Shown: positions 18,090 through 27,136, counted from the first letter of the stretch. The stretch is 64,000 nt of DNA from Streptomonospora nanhaiensis (GCF_026642255.1 NZ_CP113264.1:4216001-4280000), one strand, 5' to 3'. The notes: generated by a model not told the origin, from the letters alone. Program-made: numbers and translations.

Positions 18090-18333
18090 GACCGCATCGT
18101 ACGGGCGACGATGCCGAGTCCACCACGGTCCACGCCGCCACGGCAGACCGGCCCCGGACCGAACACGAGTCCCACCTCCGAAGCCGCTCCCCAGGGAACG
18201 GGTACCCGAAGAGGACGGTTGACGGAAGGAGGTACGGGACTTCACCAGACGTGGGCCGGGTGGACCACCTACGGGGCACCGATACTCACCCACCGGGCGT
18301 CGTCCGGCCCCCGGAGGTCCAGGTCGACCTGCA

Positions 18334-18552
18334 TCAACCATCGTCCTGGACGGAGTTCAGCTCGACGTCGGCGTCCTCCTGTTCCACAAGGCGGCTGTTG
18401 ACCACCTGGATGGTGATCTGATCCTCCACAGCGAAGAAGGGGCCGTCATCGGTGAGGTGCCCGTATTCTCCTTCGTACTCTTCGGGGCCTTCGCAGTAGA
18501 TGCGGCCCCAGTAGTAGTCGCGGACGGAGTGGAGCACGGGATCGGTCGCCAT
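18334..18552 (-). CDS. small acidic hypothetical protein
   Basis: A possible 72-residue protein (MATDPVLHSVRDYYWGRIYC...) rich in Glu and Asp, with an even, protein-like composition, ending in VELNSVQDDG. The upstream extension of the frame is low-complexity and not counted. No family is recognised. It may be cytoplasmic. The coding call rests only on composition and an in-frame ATG. Confidence 0.4.
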   Translation of the reverse strand: MATDPVLHSVRDYYWGRIYCEGPEEYEGEYGHLTDDGPFFAVEDQITIQVVNSRLVEQEDADVELNSVQDDG

Positions 18553-18702
18553 GTCCGCCGAGTGTGCGGCACCGCAGAGACTCTTCGCAGCGCACAGCCG
18601 GAACCGGCCAGGGCGCCCAGAGACTCCGGGAACGGGACCTGGACCGGGGCCATGTTCGGCCCGACCCCTCGAAGGGGCGTCCGACGAGGACACCGCGAGA
18701 CG

Positions 18703-19296
18703 CTATCGGGCGTCCTGCGTATCCGATGGCCGCGGTCGTGCGCCCTGGCTCGACCGCCCCGCCCTCATGATCCCGCGCACATGGCGGACCCACCTCACCG
18801 TCATACCGCTGACCGCCGCCGCGGATCCCACGAGGAGAACCGAGGGCAGGATCCACTCGCGCGAACCGTCCGGTCCGTAGACCCGGTTCGCGGCGCCCAC
18901 GTCGACCGCCGGGATCTCCTCACCCTCCCGGCAGGTGTCACGTCCGGCGGCGTGGAGGTAGACGCCGCGCGCCTCTCCGCCGGAGTCCGGTGTGTAGCGG
19001 CCGTGGCAGGTGCACGACTCGTGCCCGGGGTGGTGGACGCAGCTGAGAGCGGACACGGTGAACACCCCCGGGGCCCCTTCGCCCCGCGCCGCTCTCAGGC
19101 TCTGGTCGAGCCCGGCAGAGCCCACATAGGCCACGCCCGCGATCAGGAGCAGCAGGACAAGGGAGAACGCCGGCGAGGGCCTGCGCCGGGCATCGGCCTT
19201 CCCGGGGAATGCGGCGGCGTCCGCGACGTGTGGGTCCGTCCCGCCGGGGCGCGCGAGGCCGCTGTTCGCGGCGTGTCCGACACCGTTCCCGTCCAT
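18703..19296 (-). CDS. membrane protein with two transmembrane segments and a cysteine-rich loop
   Basis: A protein of about 197 residues. One hydrophobic helix (FSLVLLLLIAGVAYVGSA) lies near residue 50 and a second (WILPSVLLVGSAAAVSGM) near 155. The loop between them holds CVHHPGHESCTCHG and a further Cys (DTC), suggesting an exported loop with disulfides or a metal site. The layout resembles DUF3592-type proteins, but no family is certain. The start could also be the GTG at 19305, which overlaps the stop of the MFS gene (GTGA), so the two genes are probably translated together. Confidence 0.6.
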   Translation of the reverse strand: MDGNGVGHAANSGLARPGGTDPHVADAAAFPGKADARRRPSPAFSLVLLLLIAGVAYVGSAGLDQSLRAARGEGAPGVFTVSALSCVHHPGHESCTCHGRYTPDSGGEARGVYLHAAGRDTCREGEEIPAVDVGAANRVYGPDGSREWILPSVLLVGSAAAVSGMTVRWVRHVRGIMRAGRSSQGARPRPSDTQDAR

Positions 19297-19301
19297 GGTG
19301 C

Positions 19302-20660
19302 TCACTTCCCGGCCTGTTCGTCGTCGTTGCACGGGTCCACGGTCCGTGTCCCGCCGGGTGAGGGATCGTTCCCACCGCTGCGGGCGATCCGGAGGGCGAG
19401 TACCGCCGCGACGGCGCACAGTGCGGCTGCCATGAACCACACCGAGCCGTAGCTCCCGGTCACGTCACGGGTGAAGCCGCCGAAGACCGCCATGGCGCCG
19501 GCGCCGACCTGGTGGATGGCGTTCACCCACCCGAAGACGATCGCGCCGTCCGCACCGAACACCCGGCGGCAGAGCAGGATGGTCGGGGGCACGGTCGCCA
19601 CGTCCAGCAGACCGAAGACCACGACGAAGGCGATGAGCGCGGCACCGGCGTCGGGGCCGAACAGCGCGGGGAGCGCGGCCAGGAGCACGGCCCGGCCGAG
19701 GTAGTAGGCGGCCAGCAGTCCACGCGGATCGAAGCGGTCGGTGAGCCAGCCGGACACGATGGTGCCGACCAGGGAGAACACGCCGATGGCCGAGACCAGC
19801 GCCGCCGCGACGGTCACGGCCATCCCGTGGTCCTGGGCGGCGGGCACGAAGTGCGTCCACATGATCCCGTTGGTGGTGGCGCCGCACACCGCGAACGTCC
19901 CGGCGAGCAGCCAGAACTGCCGGCTGCGCACGGAGTCGCGCAGGACCCGGACGGTTCGACGGGCCGCGCCCTGCTCCGTCCTCGGCCTGCTGACGAAGGA
20001 GTCGGCTCCGTAGGGGCGCTGTCCCACGTCGGCGGGGTGGTCGCGCAGGACCAGGGCGACGAGGAGCACCATCACGAACGATGTCAGGGCCAGCGTCACG
20101 ATGGCCGGACGCCACCCCTGGTGGTCGATGATCCATGCGAGCGCGGGCAAGAAGACCAGCTGGCCGAACGCGCCGGCGCCGGTCAGCGCGCCGATGACCA
20201 GGCCCCGGCGCTTGACGAACCAGTTGTCGGCGATGGTGGCGGCGAAGGTCATCGCCAGTGATCCGGTGCCCGCACCGACGAGGAGGCCCCAGTAGAGGGT
20301 CAGCTGCCAGGGAGCCGTCATCACCGTGGTCAGTCCGGCCCCGGCGATGACGGTCGCCAGGGCGGCCAGGGCGATGCGGCGGATGCCGAACCGGTCCATC
20401 AGGGCCGCAGCGAAGGGGGCGATGAGGCCGTACACGACCATGTTGACCGAAGCGGCGGCACCGATCGATCCGCGCGACCACTCGTACTCGGTGTGCAGGG
20501 GGTCCACGAGGAGCCCGGGCATCGCGGCGAAGGCCGCCGCGGCGACGATGGTCGCGCCCGCGACGAAGGCGATCAGCCAGGCCCGGTGGACCGGTGCGGG
20601 TGCCCGCCCGGTCCTGGAGGCTGTCTTCCCGGTGCTCCTGGAGGGGCTCGTCGAAGTCAT
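19302..20660 (-). CDS. MFS transporter
   Basis: A 452-residue major facilitator with about 12 hydrophobic helices. The loop between helices 2 and 3 carries MDRFGIRRIA, and the equivalent in the second half is LTDRFDPRG. The ATG at 20660 is used because a hydrophobic helix starts soon after it. The gene diverges from a GlxA-type AraC regulator 70 bp away, which probably controls it. Cargo is unknown; the oxalate/formate antiporter-like (OFA) group is one possibility from its general layout. Confidence 0.85.
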   Translation of the reverse strand: MTSTSPSRSTGKTASRTGRAPAPVHRAWLIAFVAGATIVAAAAFAAMPGLLVDPLHTEYEWSRGSIGAAASVNMVVYGLIAPFAAALMDRFGIRRIALAALATVIAGAGLTTVMTAPWQLTLYWGLLVGAGTGSLAMTFAATIADNWFVKRRGLVIGALTGAGAFGQLVFLPALAWIIDHQGWRPAIVTLALTSFVMVLLVALVLRDHPADVGQRPYGADSFVSRPRTEQGAARRTVRVLRDSVRSRQFWLLAGTFAVCGATTNGIMWTHFVPAAQDHGMAVTVAAALVSAIGVFSLVGTIVSGWLTDRFDPRGLLAAYYLGRAVLLAALPALFGPDAGAALIAFVVVFGLLDVATVPPTILLCRRVFGADGAIVFGWVNAIHQVGAGAMAVFGGFTRDVTGSYGSVWFMAAALCAVAAVLALRIARSGGNDPSPGGTRTVDPCNDDEQAGK

Positions 20661-20730
20661 GTGTCCAGACTCCGGCGCGGGGCCCCACGCCGACAGTGGC
20701 CCGAAAGCCAACATGTGAAAGAATCCGGCC

Positions 20731-21729
20731 ATGACCGCTTTCGTCCACCCGGACCGCCACCACGTGGCCGTGCTCGCCCGGCACGGCCTGCTGCCCATCG
20801 AGACGGGGATCGTCCACCGGCTCTTCGGGCGGGCCGTCGGGACCGACGGCCAACCCCTCTACGAGGTCGTGACCTGTGCCGTGGAACCGGGCGTGATCAC
20901 CACTGACACCGACTTCACCCTGAACGTCCACCACGGACCCGAGGCCGTCGACAAGGCGGACACGGTGATCCTGCCCGCGGCGCAGGAGGACTACGTGGAG
21001 CGCCCGCACGACCCGATCTCCCCGGACCTGGCGGCGGTCGTCAACCGCATCCCCGAGCACGCACGGATAGCCTCCATCTGCACGGGCGCGTTCGTGCTCG
21101 CCGCCCTCGGACTCCTGGAGGGCTGCCGGGTCACCACGCACTGGCAGTCCGCCGGGTTCTTCCGCGCGATGTACCCGCACATCGACCTGGACCCCGACGT
21201 GCTGTACACCGACAACGGGCGCGTGCTGACCGCCGCCGGGGTCGCCTCCGGGATCGATCTCAGCCTGCACATGATCCGCGCCGACCACGGCGCCTCCGTC
21301 GCCAACGAGGTCGCCCGGCACACGGTGGTGCCGCCGCACCGCGACGGTGGGCAGGCCCAGTACATCCGCCACCCCGTGCCCGACCCCGAGCGGTCCTCGA
21401 CCTCCCGGGCCCGGGCCTGGGTCCTGGACCACCTGCACCTCCAGCCGAGTCTGAGCGACATGGCCGACCGGGAGGCGATGAGCGTGCGCACGTTCACGCG
21501 CCGCTTCCGTGACGAGGTGGGCCAATCACCGGGCCAGTGGCTCGCCCAGCAGCGGCTCGACCGGGCCAGGCAGCTCCTGGAGGAGTCGGACCTGGCGGTG
21601 GACCGGATCGCGCACGCAGCCGGTTTCGGCACCTCGGCGTCGCTGCGCCAGCACATGCACGCCGGGCTCGGGGTGTCCCCCAGCGCCTACCGCCGCACCT
21701 TCCAGGGGGTTGCGGACGAGGTGCCCTGA
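20731..21729 (+). CDS. GlxA-family AraC transcriptional regulator
   Basis: A 332-residue regulator with two parts. The first is a DJ-1/PfpI-like domain (residues about 10-190) with SICTGAFVLAALGLLEG around the nucleophile-elbow cysteine and TTHWQSA. The second is a C-terminal AraC double helix-turn-helix (about 225-325) with MSVRTFTRRFRDEVGQSP and HAAGFGTSASLRQHM. Such proteins act as DNA-binding regulators; the first domain probably senses a small ligand. The divergent MFS gene at 20660 shares the 70-bp promoter region and is the obvious target. Confidence 0.88.
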   Translation: MTAFVHPDRHHVAVLARHGLLPIETGIVHRLFGRAVGTDGQPLYEVVTCAVEPGVITTDTDFTLNVHHGPEAVDKADTVILPAAQEDYVERPHDPISPDLAAVVNRIPEHARIASICTGAFVLAALGLLEGCRVTTHWQSAGFFRAMYPHIDLDPDVLYTDNGRVLTAAGVASGIDLSLHMIRADHGASVANEVARHTVVPPHRDGGQAQYIRHPVPDPERSSTSRARAWVLDHLHLQPSLSDMADREAMSVRTFTRRFRDEVGQSPGQWLAQQRLDRARQLLEESDLAVDRIAHAAGFGTSASLRQHMHAGLGVSPSAYRRTFQGVADEVP

Positions 21730-21850
21730 TCCCCCGGGCCGACAACGGTGGCGTTGCACGAGGGTTTCCAGTGCGGGCGGGTTCGACGGGTCGCGTACGG
21801 AACGCCGGTCCGGGCGCGGAAATCCGGCAAGCGGCTCCGATCTCCCGAGC

Positions 21851-21871
21851 GTGACGGGAGGCGATCCCGGC
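21851..21871 (+). repeat. 21-bp direct repeat, left copy
   Basis: The 21 bases from 21851 are identical to 24077-24097 and in the same orientation. The two copies enclose the SUKH and YwqG-like genes and little else, a 2.2-kb islet. Flanking sequence outside the 21 bases is unrelated. Confidence 0.65.
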
Positions 21872-21947
21872 CTCTGCCCCGGCGTGCAGCACACGGTGCT
21901 GCTCGTCTTGATCCACCAACCTTCTCGGACCGGCTCCGCTTCGGCCC

Positions 21948-22676
21948 GTGCGAGCAACGGTCTGGAACGGTGTCCGTGAACGGGTCGAAGCCCTGGCCCG
22001 ACAGGACCGGGCGAGCGACGTCTTCGGTGCCCGGGACGGGCATGGCGTGACAGGCCACCGTTTCCGGCTCGCCGCCCCGCTGACGGAGCGGGAGGTCTCC
22101 TCTGCGGAAACCCTGTGGGGTGTCTCGTTGCCGGCGGACTACCGCGGCTTCCTGCTCGAGGTGGGTGCCGGTGGCGCCGGGCCGGGGTACGGGCTCGTCA
22201 CCCTGCACCGGACGGACACCTGGTGGGAGTGGACCGATCCGAGCGGTGATATGCGGCACGATTCCCTGGGATCCATCTTTCCGACGGCGGAAGAACGAGC
22301 GCGGCTCCTGGCCGAGCACGAGGAGCGGGAGCCGGTGCGCTCCGGCTTCGGGACACAGGAGGGGTTCGACACCGCCTTCCGAGGGTGGCGGGACGCCGAT
22401 GACACGCTCTTCCGCCGGTTCACCTCCGGGGCGCTGTGCTTGAGCCATGAGGGCTGCGGCCACTGCCACTGGCTCGTCGTGACGGGACCCGAGCGCGGAT
22501 CCATGTGGGTCGACGGCTTCCCGTCCGAGGGTGGCATGCGTCCCCTCCGCGCACCGGGTGCACGGATCGGATTCGCGGACTGGTACCTCGCCTGGGTCGC
22601 CAGAGCCGAGGCCGCCGTCCGTCGAACCCCCTGGATATCTCGTTCCGGGTGTGATGGAGGCTCTGGTATGTCCTGA
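21948..22676 (+). CDS. SUKH (SMI1/KNR4) family protein
   Basis: A 242-residue protein with a GTG start. The SUKH core is clear: VFGARDGHGVTGHRF, then LTEREVSSAETLWGVSLP and DYRGFLLEVGAGGAGPGYGL. SUKH proteins are best known as immunity proteins against polymorphic toxins, and some are general adaptor proteins. No toxin is seen beside it. The last residues (about ISRSGCDGGSGMS) are encoded by the dispersed 19-bp repeat and following DNA, so the original C-terminus may have been replaced. Confidence 0.8.
   Translation: MRATVWNGVRERVEALARQDRASDVFGARDGHGVTGHRFRLAAPLTEREVSSAETLWGVSLPADYRGFLLEVGAGGAGPGYGLVTLHRTDTWWEWTDPSGDMRHDSLGSIFPTAEERARLLAEHEEREPVRSGFGTQEGFDTAFRGWRDADDTLFRRFTSGALCLSHEGCGHCHWLVVTGPERGSMWVDGFPSEGGMRPLRAPGARIGFADWYLAWVARAEAAVRRTPWISRSGCDGGSGMS
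22645..22663 (+). repeat. dispersed 19-bp repeat, copy 2
   Basis: Identical over 19 bases to 13007-13025. Here it overlaps the 3' end of the SUKH gene and lies 23 bp before a fragment of tadC, so it marks a recombination junction. Confidence 0.5.
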
Positions 22677-22686
22677 GTTTGGTGGC

Positions 22687-22721
22687 ACGTGCACGATGGC
22701 GGGATAGCCCATGAGCAGGAG
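22687..22721 (-). pseudogene. fragment of a tadC-like gene
   Basis: These 35 bases are identical to 28178-28212, inside the 3' end of the intact tadC gene. On the minus strand they encode the C-terminal residues LLMGYPAIVHV of that protein. Similarity stops sharply on the right and fades on the left within about ten bases. This is a scrap, not a functional gene. Confidence 0.75.
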
Positions 22722-23144
22722 CTGGCGATGCGCAGAAACCAGTCACTGAGCCTTTTTCAACCTCACTCCCGGTGACGATGTGAGGCGGTGATGGAATCGA
22801 TGTGTTTTCTGCAGAGCTGGCGGAAGATCTTCGCGGGTGAACGGTGCCCGAACCTGATGTTCCTTGGAACGAGACCTGACGGTCTCAGCCAAGCGTGTGG
22901 GATCCCCTACCCAACGGACGTGGGCTGCACCATCCATTCCCCGGCGACGAGTGGCACTTCGAAGGCAGGACTGATCATGCTCCCGGAGAGGACATGCGGC
23001 CTCGCCTGGGAGCTGCGCGGCTTCCTGGAGACGGATCGCTGGGATGGTCCAAGGTGATCGACCACTCGCATCCACCATGTACAACCCATCCCCACCCACA
23101 CCCTGCCGACACAGCCGAGTTGGAAAGGGCCTATCTTCTCGGGC
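22722..23144. other. gene-poor stretch within the immunity islet
   Basis: No recognisable gene. A minus-strand open frame of 178 codons (22743-23279) runs through it but overlaps the YwqG-like gene and shows no family features. Base composition is lower in G+C than the surrounding genome, consistent with acquired or decaying DNA. Confidence 0.4.
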
Positions 23145-24020
23145 ATGGATCATCGGGGAGAGTTTCGTCGGGCAGCGCTTGAGTTGGGCATCCCGGACGA
23201 CGAGATCAACAGGTTCAGCCAACACCTTCGTTTGTCGATCGGACTGTCCGCGCGTGGCGATGGTCCTCCGGTCGGGCACATCGGTGGGTTGCCCCGGCTA
23301 CCGGTGGGCATGAAGTGGCCGTCCGCCGGGGACATTCCGTTGCCGTTGCTCCTCTCCGTCGATTGCGGGGCGCTGCCGAGGGTCGACGGCTTCGACCTAC
23401 CGGCAAACGGGACGCTGCTCTTCTTCGTTGACAAAGAGATGGACTGCGACGGACCGCGGGCCGATCCGGGACAGTACGCACGAGTCGTGTATGTGCCGGA
23501 CGGCACCGAAACCGAGGTCGCGGAACCCCCCGGCTCCGCGTGTGTCGACGAGCGGATCGACGTCTGCGCCGACGGGCTCAGAGCCGCTCTCCCCCTTTGG
23601 CTCGAGGAGGGCGACGAGGACGAGGAGGGCTGGCACGAGTTCTGGGAGGATTTGGAGTGGGACGACATGTCACCCTTCCAGCAGCAGTTGGCCCGGTACA
23701 TGGAGCGTGAACTGCCGCACCTGGACGAACTTCGGTCTCTGGCCTACGGCCTCTGGTCGTCCGGCGCCTACTACGTCATCGGCGGGTACGCCGATGACGA
23801 TGCGACGGTCAGCAGCATCACGGCGAAGACCCTCGCTGAGGGAGAGCGGTTTTCCTATCTGGACGAGGACGCGCTCCGGCTGGCGAGCGACTGGATACCG
23901 CTCGCCAATGAAGGAGGGATCTACGAGGAGTACTACACGAAATTCATGATCCGCCACGACGACCTGGCCGCCGCTCGGTGGGACAAGGCGCTGACCGTGA
24001 CCATTTTCGATGCCCCGTGA
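23145..24020 (+). CDS. YwqG-like DUF1963 family protein
   Basis: A 291-residue protein of the DUF1963/YwqG family. The signature is GGLPRLPVGMKWP followed by PLLLSVDCGALP near residues 48-80, then GTLLFFVDKE. A strongly acidic insert (EEGDEDEEGWHEFWEDLEWDD region) occurs around residues 150-170. The family is often found among toxin-immunity loci, and its biochemical role is unknown. The ATG has no strong ribosome site. G+C content looks lower than average, and a 21-bp repeat follows 57 bp after the stop. Confidence 0.78.
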   Translation: MDHRGEFRRAALELGIPDDEINRFSQHLRLSIGLSARGDGPPVGHIGGLPRLPVGMKWPSAGDIPLPLLLSVDCGALPRVDGFDLPANGTLLFFVDKEMDCDGPRADPGQYARVVYVPDGTETEVAEPPGSACVDERIDVCADGLRAALPLWLEEGDEDEEGWHEFWEDLEWDDMSPFQQQLARYMERELPHLDELRSLAYGLWSSGAYYVIGGYADDDATVSSITAKTLAEGERFSYLDEDALRLASDWIPLANEGGIYEEYYTKFMIRHDDLAAARWDKALTVTIFDAP

Positions 24021-24076
24021 CCAGGTCGGTGACGCACAAGCCATAGGCCCCACCCGAAGCCCAGGCCACGGTCCGG

Positions 24077-24097
24077 GTGACGGGAGGCGATCCCGGC
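24077..24097 (+). repeat. 21-bp direct repeat, right copy
   Basis: Identical to 21851-21871 in the same orientation. It lies between the YwqG-like gene and the end of the Tad operon. Confidence 0.65.
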
Positions 24098-24239
24098 ACA
24101 CGCCGCAGCCTCCATCAGATCCGGTGAAAAACACTGAACCAGGCCCCCGAAGCCGTCGGCTGCCGCAGGATTCTCCGGCCAATCCCTCCGGCCCGGACAG
24201 GCGTCCGGCGCCGACACTTCCCAGCGGCGCGCCCGACCC

Positions 24240-26744
24240 TCACCGCCGACTCCTCGTGAGGTCCTCCATCAGGTTCCTCGTGGCGGCGCTCGGGCGCGCC
24301 CGCATGGACTTCAGCTTGCCCGCGAGGTCCTGGTAGGTGCGCTCGGCGGCGTCGGGTCGGCCCAGGCCCACCTGGGTCCGCATGAGTTCCTGGTAGATGC
24401 TCTCGTTGAGGTCGTCGGCCTCCCGGGCCCGTTCCAGCCAGGCCAGCGCCTGCCTGGGGTCGTCGGCCGCCTTGGCGAGGCCGACGAAGCAGTCGGCGGC
24501 GGCCCTGCGGTAGGCCTGGCGCTTCTCCTCGATCCAGGGCAGGTCGCTCTCGGTCAGGAGCATGTGGTCGTACTCGGCCGCGGCGGCGCGCAGGCAGGTG
24601 TGGGCGGTCCTGTCGTCCTCGGCCTTCTTGGCGGCCTGCAGGGCCCGGTCGAAGCGCCACACGTCCACGTCGACGGTGTCGTGGTGGATCCGGTAGCGGC
24701 CCGGAACCACGTCGATGATCTCCGCGTCAGGGTTCTCCAGCGCCTCTCGGACGGCTACCCGTGCGCTGGTGCAGGCACTGCTGCGCAGATGGCGGCTCTT
24801 CTTGCCCGGCTCGGTCGAGAAGACGGCTTCCGTGAGGGCGTCGGTGCCCACACCGTGGGGGTGGAGCGCGAGGTGGGCGAGCATGGCGCGTGAGGCGCTG
24901 CGCATCTTCACGCCGATGTCGACACCGTCGACGGTGATGCTCGGCTGGGGCGCGAACAGGCGGATGTCGACCTTCGGAGGTCGTTCGGCGTCCGGTTCCG
25001 GGTCGGCCCCGACAGGCTCGGCCGCCGGCTCCGAGGCGGCCTCTTCCTTTTCCTTCTCCTCTTCCGGGGGCGCCGGCACCGACTCCCCGGCACGATCGGG
25101 TTCCCCAGCAGCGGCGGCGGTGGAGAAGCCGGCGGCGAAGGTGGCCTGGTCGATGTGGAGGAGCCGGAGCCCGTCGTAGGTGTCGGTGCTCCCGTCGGGG
25201 GCGGTGACGTCGACCGTGTCGAAGAAGTCGCAGCGCAGGACGGGCACGCCCCATTCCTCGCCGAGGATCACGACCGTGACCTCCCCTTCCTCCTCTCCGT
25301 CGCGGAGGGCCTGCAGCCGGTCCTGGGCGAGGGTGTGCTCGGAGGCCTTGACGACGAGCAGGGTGCGTGACGGGCCCCCTTCGTCGCGGGCGGCGGTGAT
25401 GTAGGCGAGTTCGGCCTCGGTGACGGCCGAGGCGGTGTCCGCGCTGACGGTCATGCCCGGGGCCCGGACCCGGGGTGAGGCCCCGGCCTGGGCCACGAGT
25501 TCGCGGGTGGTGATGACGCGGATGCCCGGGTCGGTCAGGGCGCGGCCGATGAGGGAGGCGCACACGCCCAGGGCGTGGGTTCCGGTCACGGCGAGTCCGT
25601 CGTGTGCGCTGACGCTGAGGTTGTCGGCGACGCGGAGGTGGCCCTGGGGATTGATCACCGCTCCGCCGGTGTCCCTGGTGACGGGGACGGGGGTGCCGAG
25701 GGGCTGTTCGGGGTCGGCGCCGGTGTCGTCGTCAGGGCCGGGTTCGTCGTGGGGTTCGGTGTTGTGCTCGTCCTCGTCGGCCTGGTGTTTTCCTCGGTGT
25801 CCCGGTGCCGTCAGCCGTCCGGCGACCGCGCCGAGGGCGCCTCCGACCCCTCCCCCGGCGAGGGCTCCGGCGAGCACCGCGCCGACGGGGAGGGAAGTGG
25901 TGTCCTGTGCCTCGGCGGCGGGCGCGACCGGTGCGGCGCCGACGGCCGCCTCCTTCTGTTCGGTCTCGCTGTCGGCGTTGGTGTGGGGGCGGGTGGTGAG
26001 GGTGTAGGTGATCTCGGCGCGCCGGTCGGCGGAGGGGCCGAGTTCGGGGTGTTCGCGCGGGTGGTCGGAACCGGCGCCTGCGGTGGTGACGGTCCATCCG
26101 TCGCCGAGCTGCTCGGTGAGGACGGCGGCGACCGCGTCGGCCCGCCGGAGGGACAGGGCGCGGTTGTGCTCGTCGGGGCCGGTGGCGTCGGTGTGTCCGG
26201 TGACGGTGATCGCGGTGTCGGGGTCGCCGAAGAGCTGGAGGAGTTCGACGGTGGGTCCCAGTTCGTCCGCCATGGCGGGGGTGAGGTCGGCGGAGTCGAG
26301 GCCGAACCCGGTGAGCGTGCGGGTGCGCTCCAGCACGTGTGCGGGTTCTCCGGTGGGCGCGCTGTGGGCGTCGTGTGCGCCGTCGGTGGGCGCGGTGTCG
26401 GCGGGGGCCACGGCGGCGACCGCGGGGGCGGACACGGCCACCGAGCTTCCGGCGATGCCGGTCGCGGCCAGGCGCAGCAGTCCGATGCGGGGAACCTGTC
26501 CCCGCAGCAGGGCGACCGTGTCGGCTGCCACCAGCAGGGCGAAGGCGGCCCACAGCGCCCACAGCAGGGCGAGCACCAGCGTGTGTCCGAGGGGTGGGGG
26601 CAGTGTGCCGCTGAGCAGGGACAGGCGCAGGTGCTCCGCGCTCACGCCTGCGGTGTCGGGCCAGGGCTGTCGGCTCAGCAGGACGGGCGGTGCGATGAGC
26701 AGTGCCGGTGTGGTAGCGGCCAGGGCCGTCCGGATCGGGTGCAC
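24240..26744 (-). CDS. membrane-bound OmpA-domain / BTAD regulator-like protein of the Tad operon
   Basis: A protein of about 834 residues; the GTG at 26744 is preferred because GAGGGGG precedes it, although a GTG at 26762 overlaps the previous stop. Two or three hydrophobic helices fill the first 110 residues. An OmpA/MotB-like peptidoglycan-binding domain follows (VTGHTDATGPDEHNRALSLRRA). After another hydrophobic stretch (near AVLAGALAGGGVGGALGAVAG) and a linker, the C-terminal third has a winged-helix-like region and a BTAD helical-repeat domain, ending in YQELMRTQVGLGRPDAAERTY. This combines envelope anchoring with a SARP-type regulatory module. It is the last gene of the Tad operon. A role in coupling pilus assembly to signalling is inferred. 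Confidence 0.75.
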   Translation of the reverse strand: MHPIRTALAATTPALLIAPPVLLSRQPWPDTAGVSAEHLRLSLLSGTLPPPLGHTLVLALLWALWAAFALLVAADTVALLRGQVPRIGLLRLAATGIAGSSVAVSAPAVAAVAPADTAPTDGAHDAHSAPTGEPAHVLERTRTLTGFGLDSADLTPAMADELGPTVELLQLFGDPDTAITVTGHTDATGPDEHNRALSLRRADAVAAVLTEQLGDGWTVTTAGAGSDHPREHPELGPSADRRAEITYTLTTRPHTNADSETEQKEAAVGAAPVAPAAEAQDTTSLPVGAVLAGALAGGGVGGALGAVAGRLTAPGHRGKHQADEDEHNTEPHDEPGPDDDTGADPEQPLGTPVPVTRDTGGAVINPQGHLRVADNLSVSAHDGLAVTGTHALGVCASLIGRALTDPGIRVITTRELVAQAGASPRVRAPGMTVSADTASAVTEAELAYITAARDEGGPSRTLLVVKASEHTLAQDRLQALRDGEEEGEVTVVILGEEWGVPVLRCDFFDTVDVTAPDGSTDTYDGLRLLHIDQATFAAGFSTAAAAGEPDRAGESVPAPPEEEKEKEEAASEPAAEPVGADPEPDAERPPKVDIRLFAPQPSITVDGVDIGVKMRSASRAMLAHLALHPHGVGTDALTEAVFSTEPGKKSRHLRSSACTSARVAVREALENPDAEIIDVVPGRYRIHHDTVDVDVWRFDRALQAAKKAEDDRTAHTCLRAAAAEYDHMLLTESDLPWIEEKRQAYRRAAADCFVGLAKAADDPRQALAWLERAREADDLNESIYQELMRTQVGLGRPDAAERTYQDLAGKLKSMRARPSAATRNLMEDLTRSRR

Positions 26745-26758
26745 GGGTCCCCCTCGTC

Positions 26759-27136
26759 TCACGGTGTGTGGGCGGTGGCTGTGGCGCGGGAGGAGATGTG
26801 GACGTCGCCGAGCAGTGTGAGGAGCGCTGGGTGGTGGGTGCTCGTGACGGTGACCGTGACGGTGTCGGCGCCCACGGACACCTCGGCGTCGCCTCCGCCC
26901 GCCCGGGCGTGCGCCGTGGCGGCGGTGCGGGCGGCGGCCGGGTCGAGGGCGCGGGTGCCGGTGCGGAGCAGGTGGGGGTCCAGGTGCTGGGCTCCGGCCC
27001 GGGCGGACTCGTGGGCCAGGACGGTGGTGCGGGTCTTGGTGCGGAGCATCTGGGCGCCGTCGTGGACGAGCCCGAGGCAGGCGATGAGGGTCGCGGCGAT
27101 GGCGACGACGAAGGCGCTGGGGCTGCTGCCGAACAT
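26759..27136 (-). CDS. TadE/Rv3654c-like pilus-associated protein
   Basis: A 125-residue protein with one N-terminal hydrophobic helix (AFVVAIAATLIACLGLVHDGAQM) followed by an alanine-rich exported domain. This is the layout of the actinobacterial TadE/TadG-like proteins encoded beside TadA-C. Its ATG overlaps the previous stop (TGATG). It is probably a minor pseudopilin. Confidence 0.72.
   Translation of the reverse strand: MFGSSPSAFVVAIAATLIACLGLVHDGAQMLRTKTRTTVLAHESARAGAQHLDPHLLRTGTRALDPAAARTAATAHARAGGGDAEVSVGADTVTVTVTSTHHPALLTLLGDVHISSRATATAHTP

Noticed and set aside
22743..23279. 178-codon minus-strand frame in the immunity islet
   Set aside because: Mixed composition, no family motifs, and it overlaps the YwqG-like gene; could be a remnant but is not supported.
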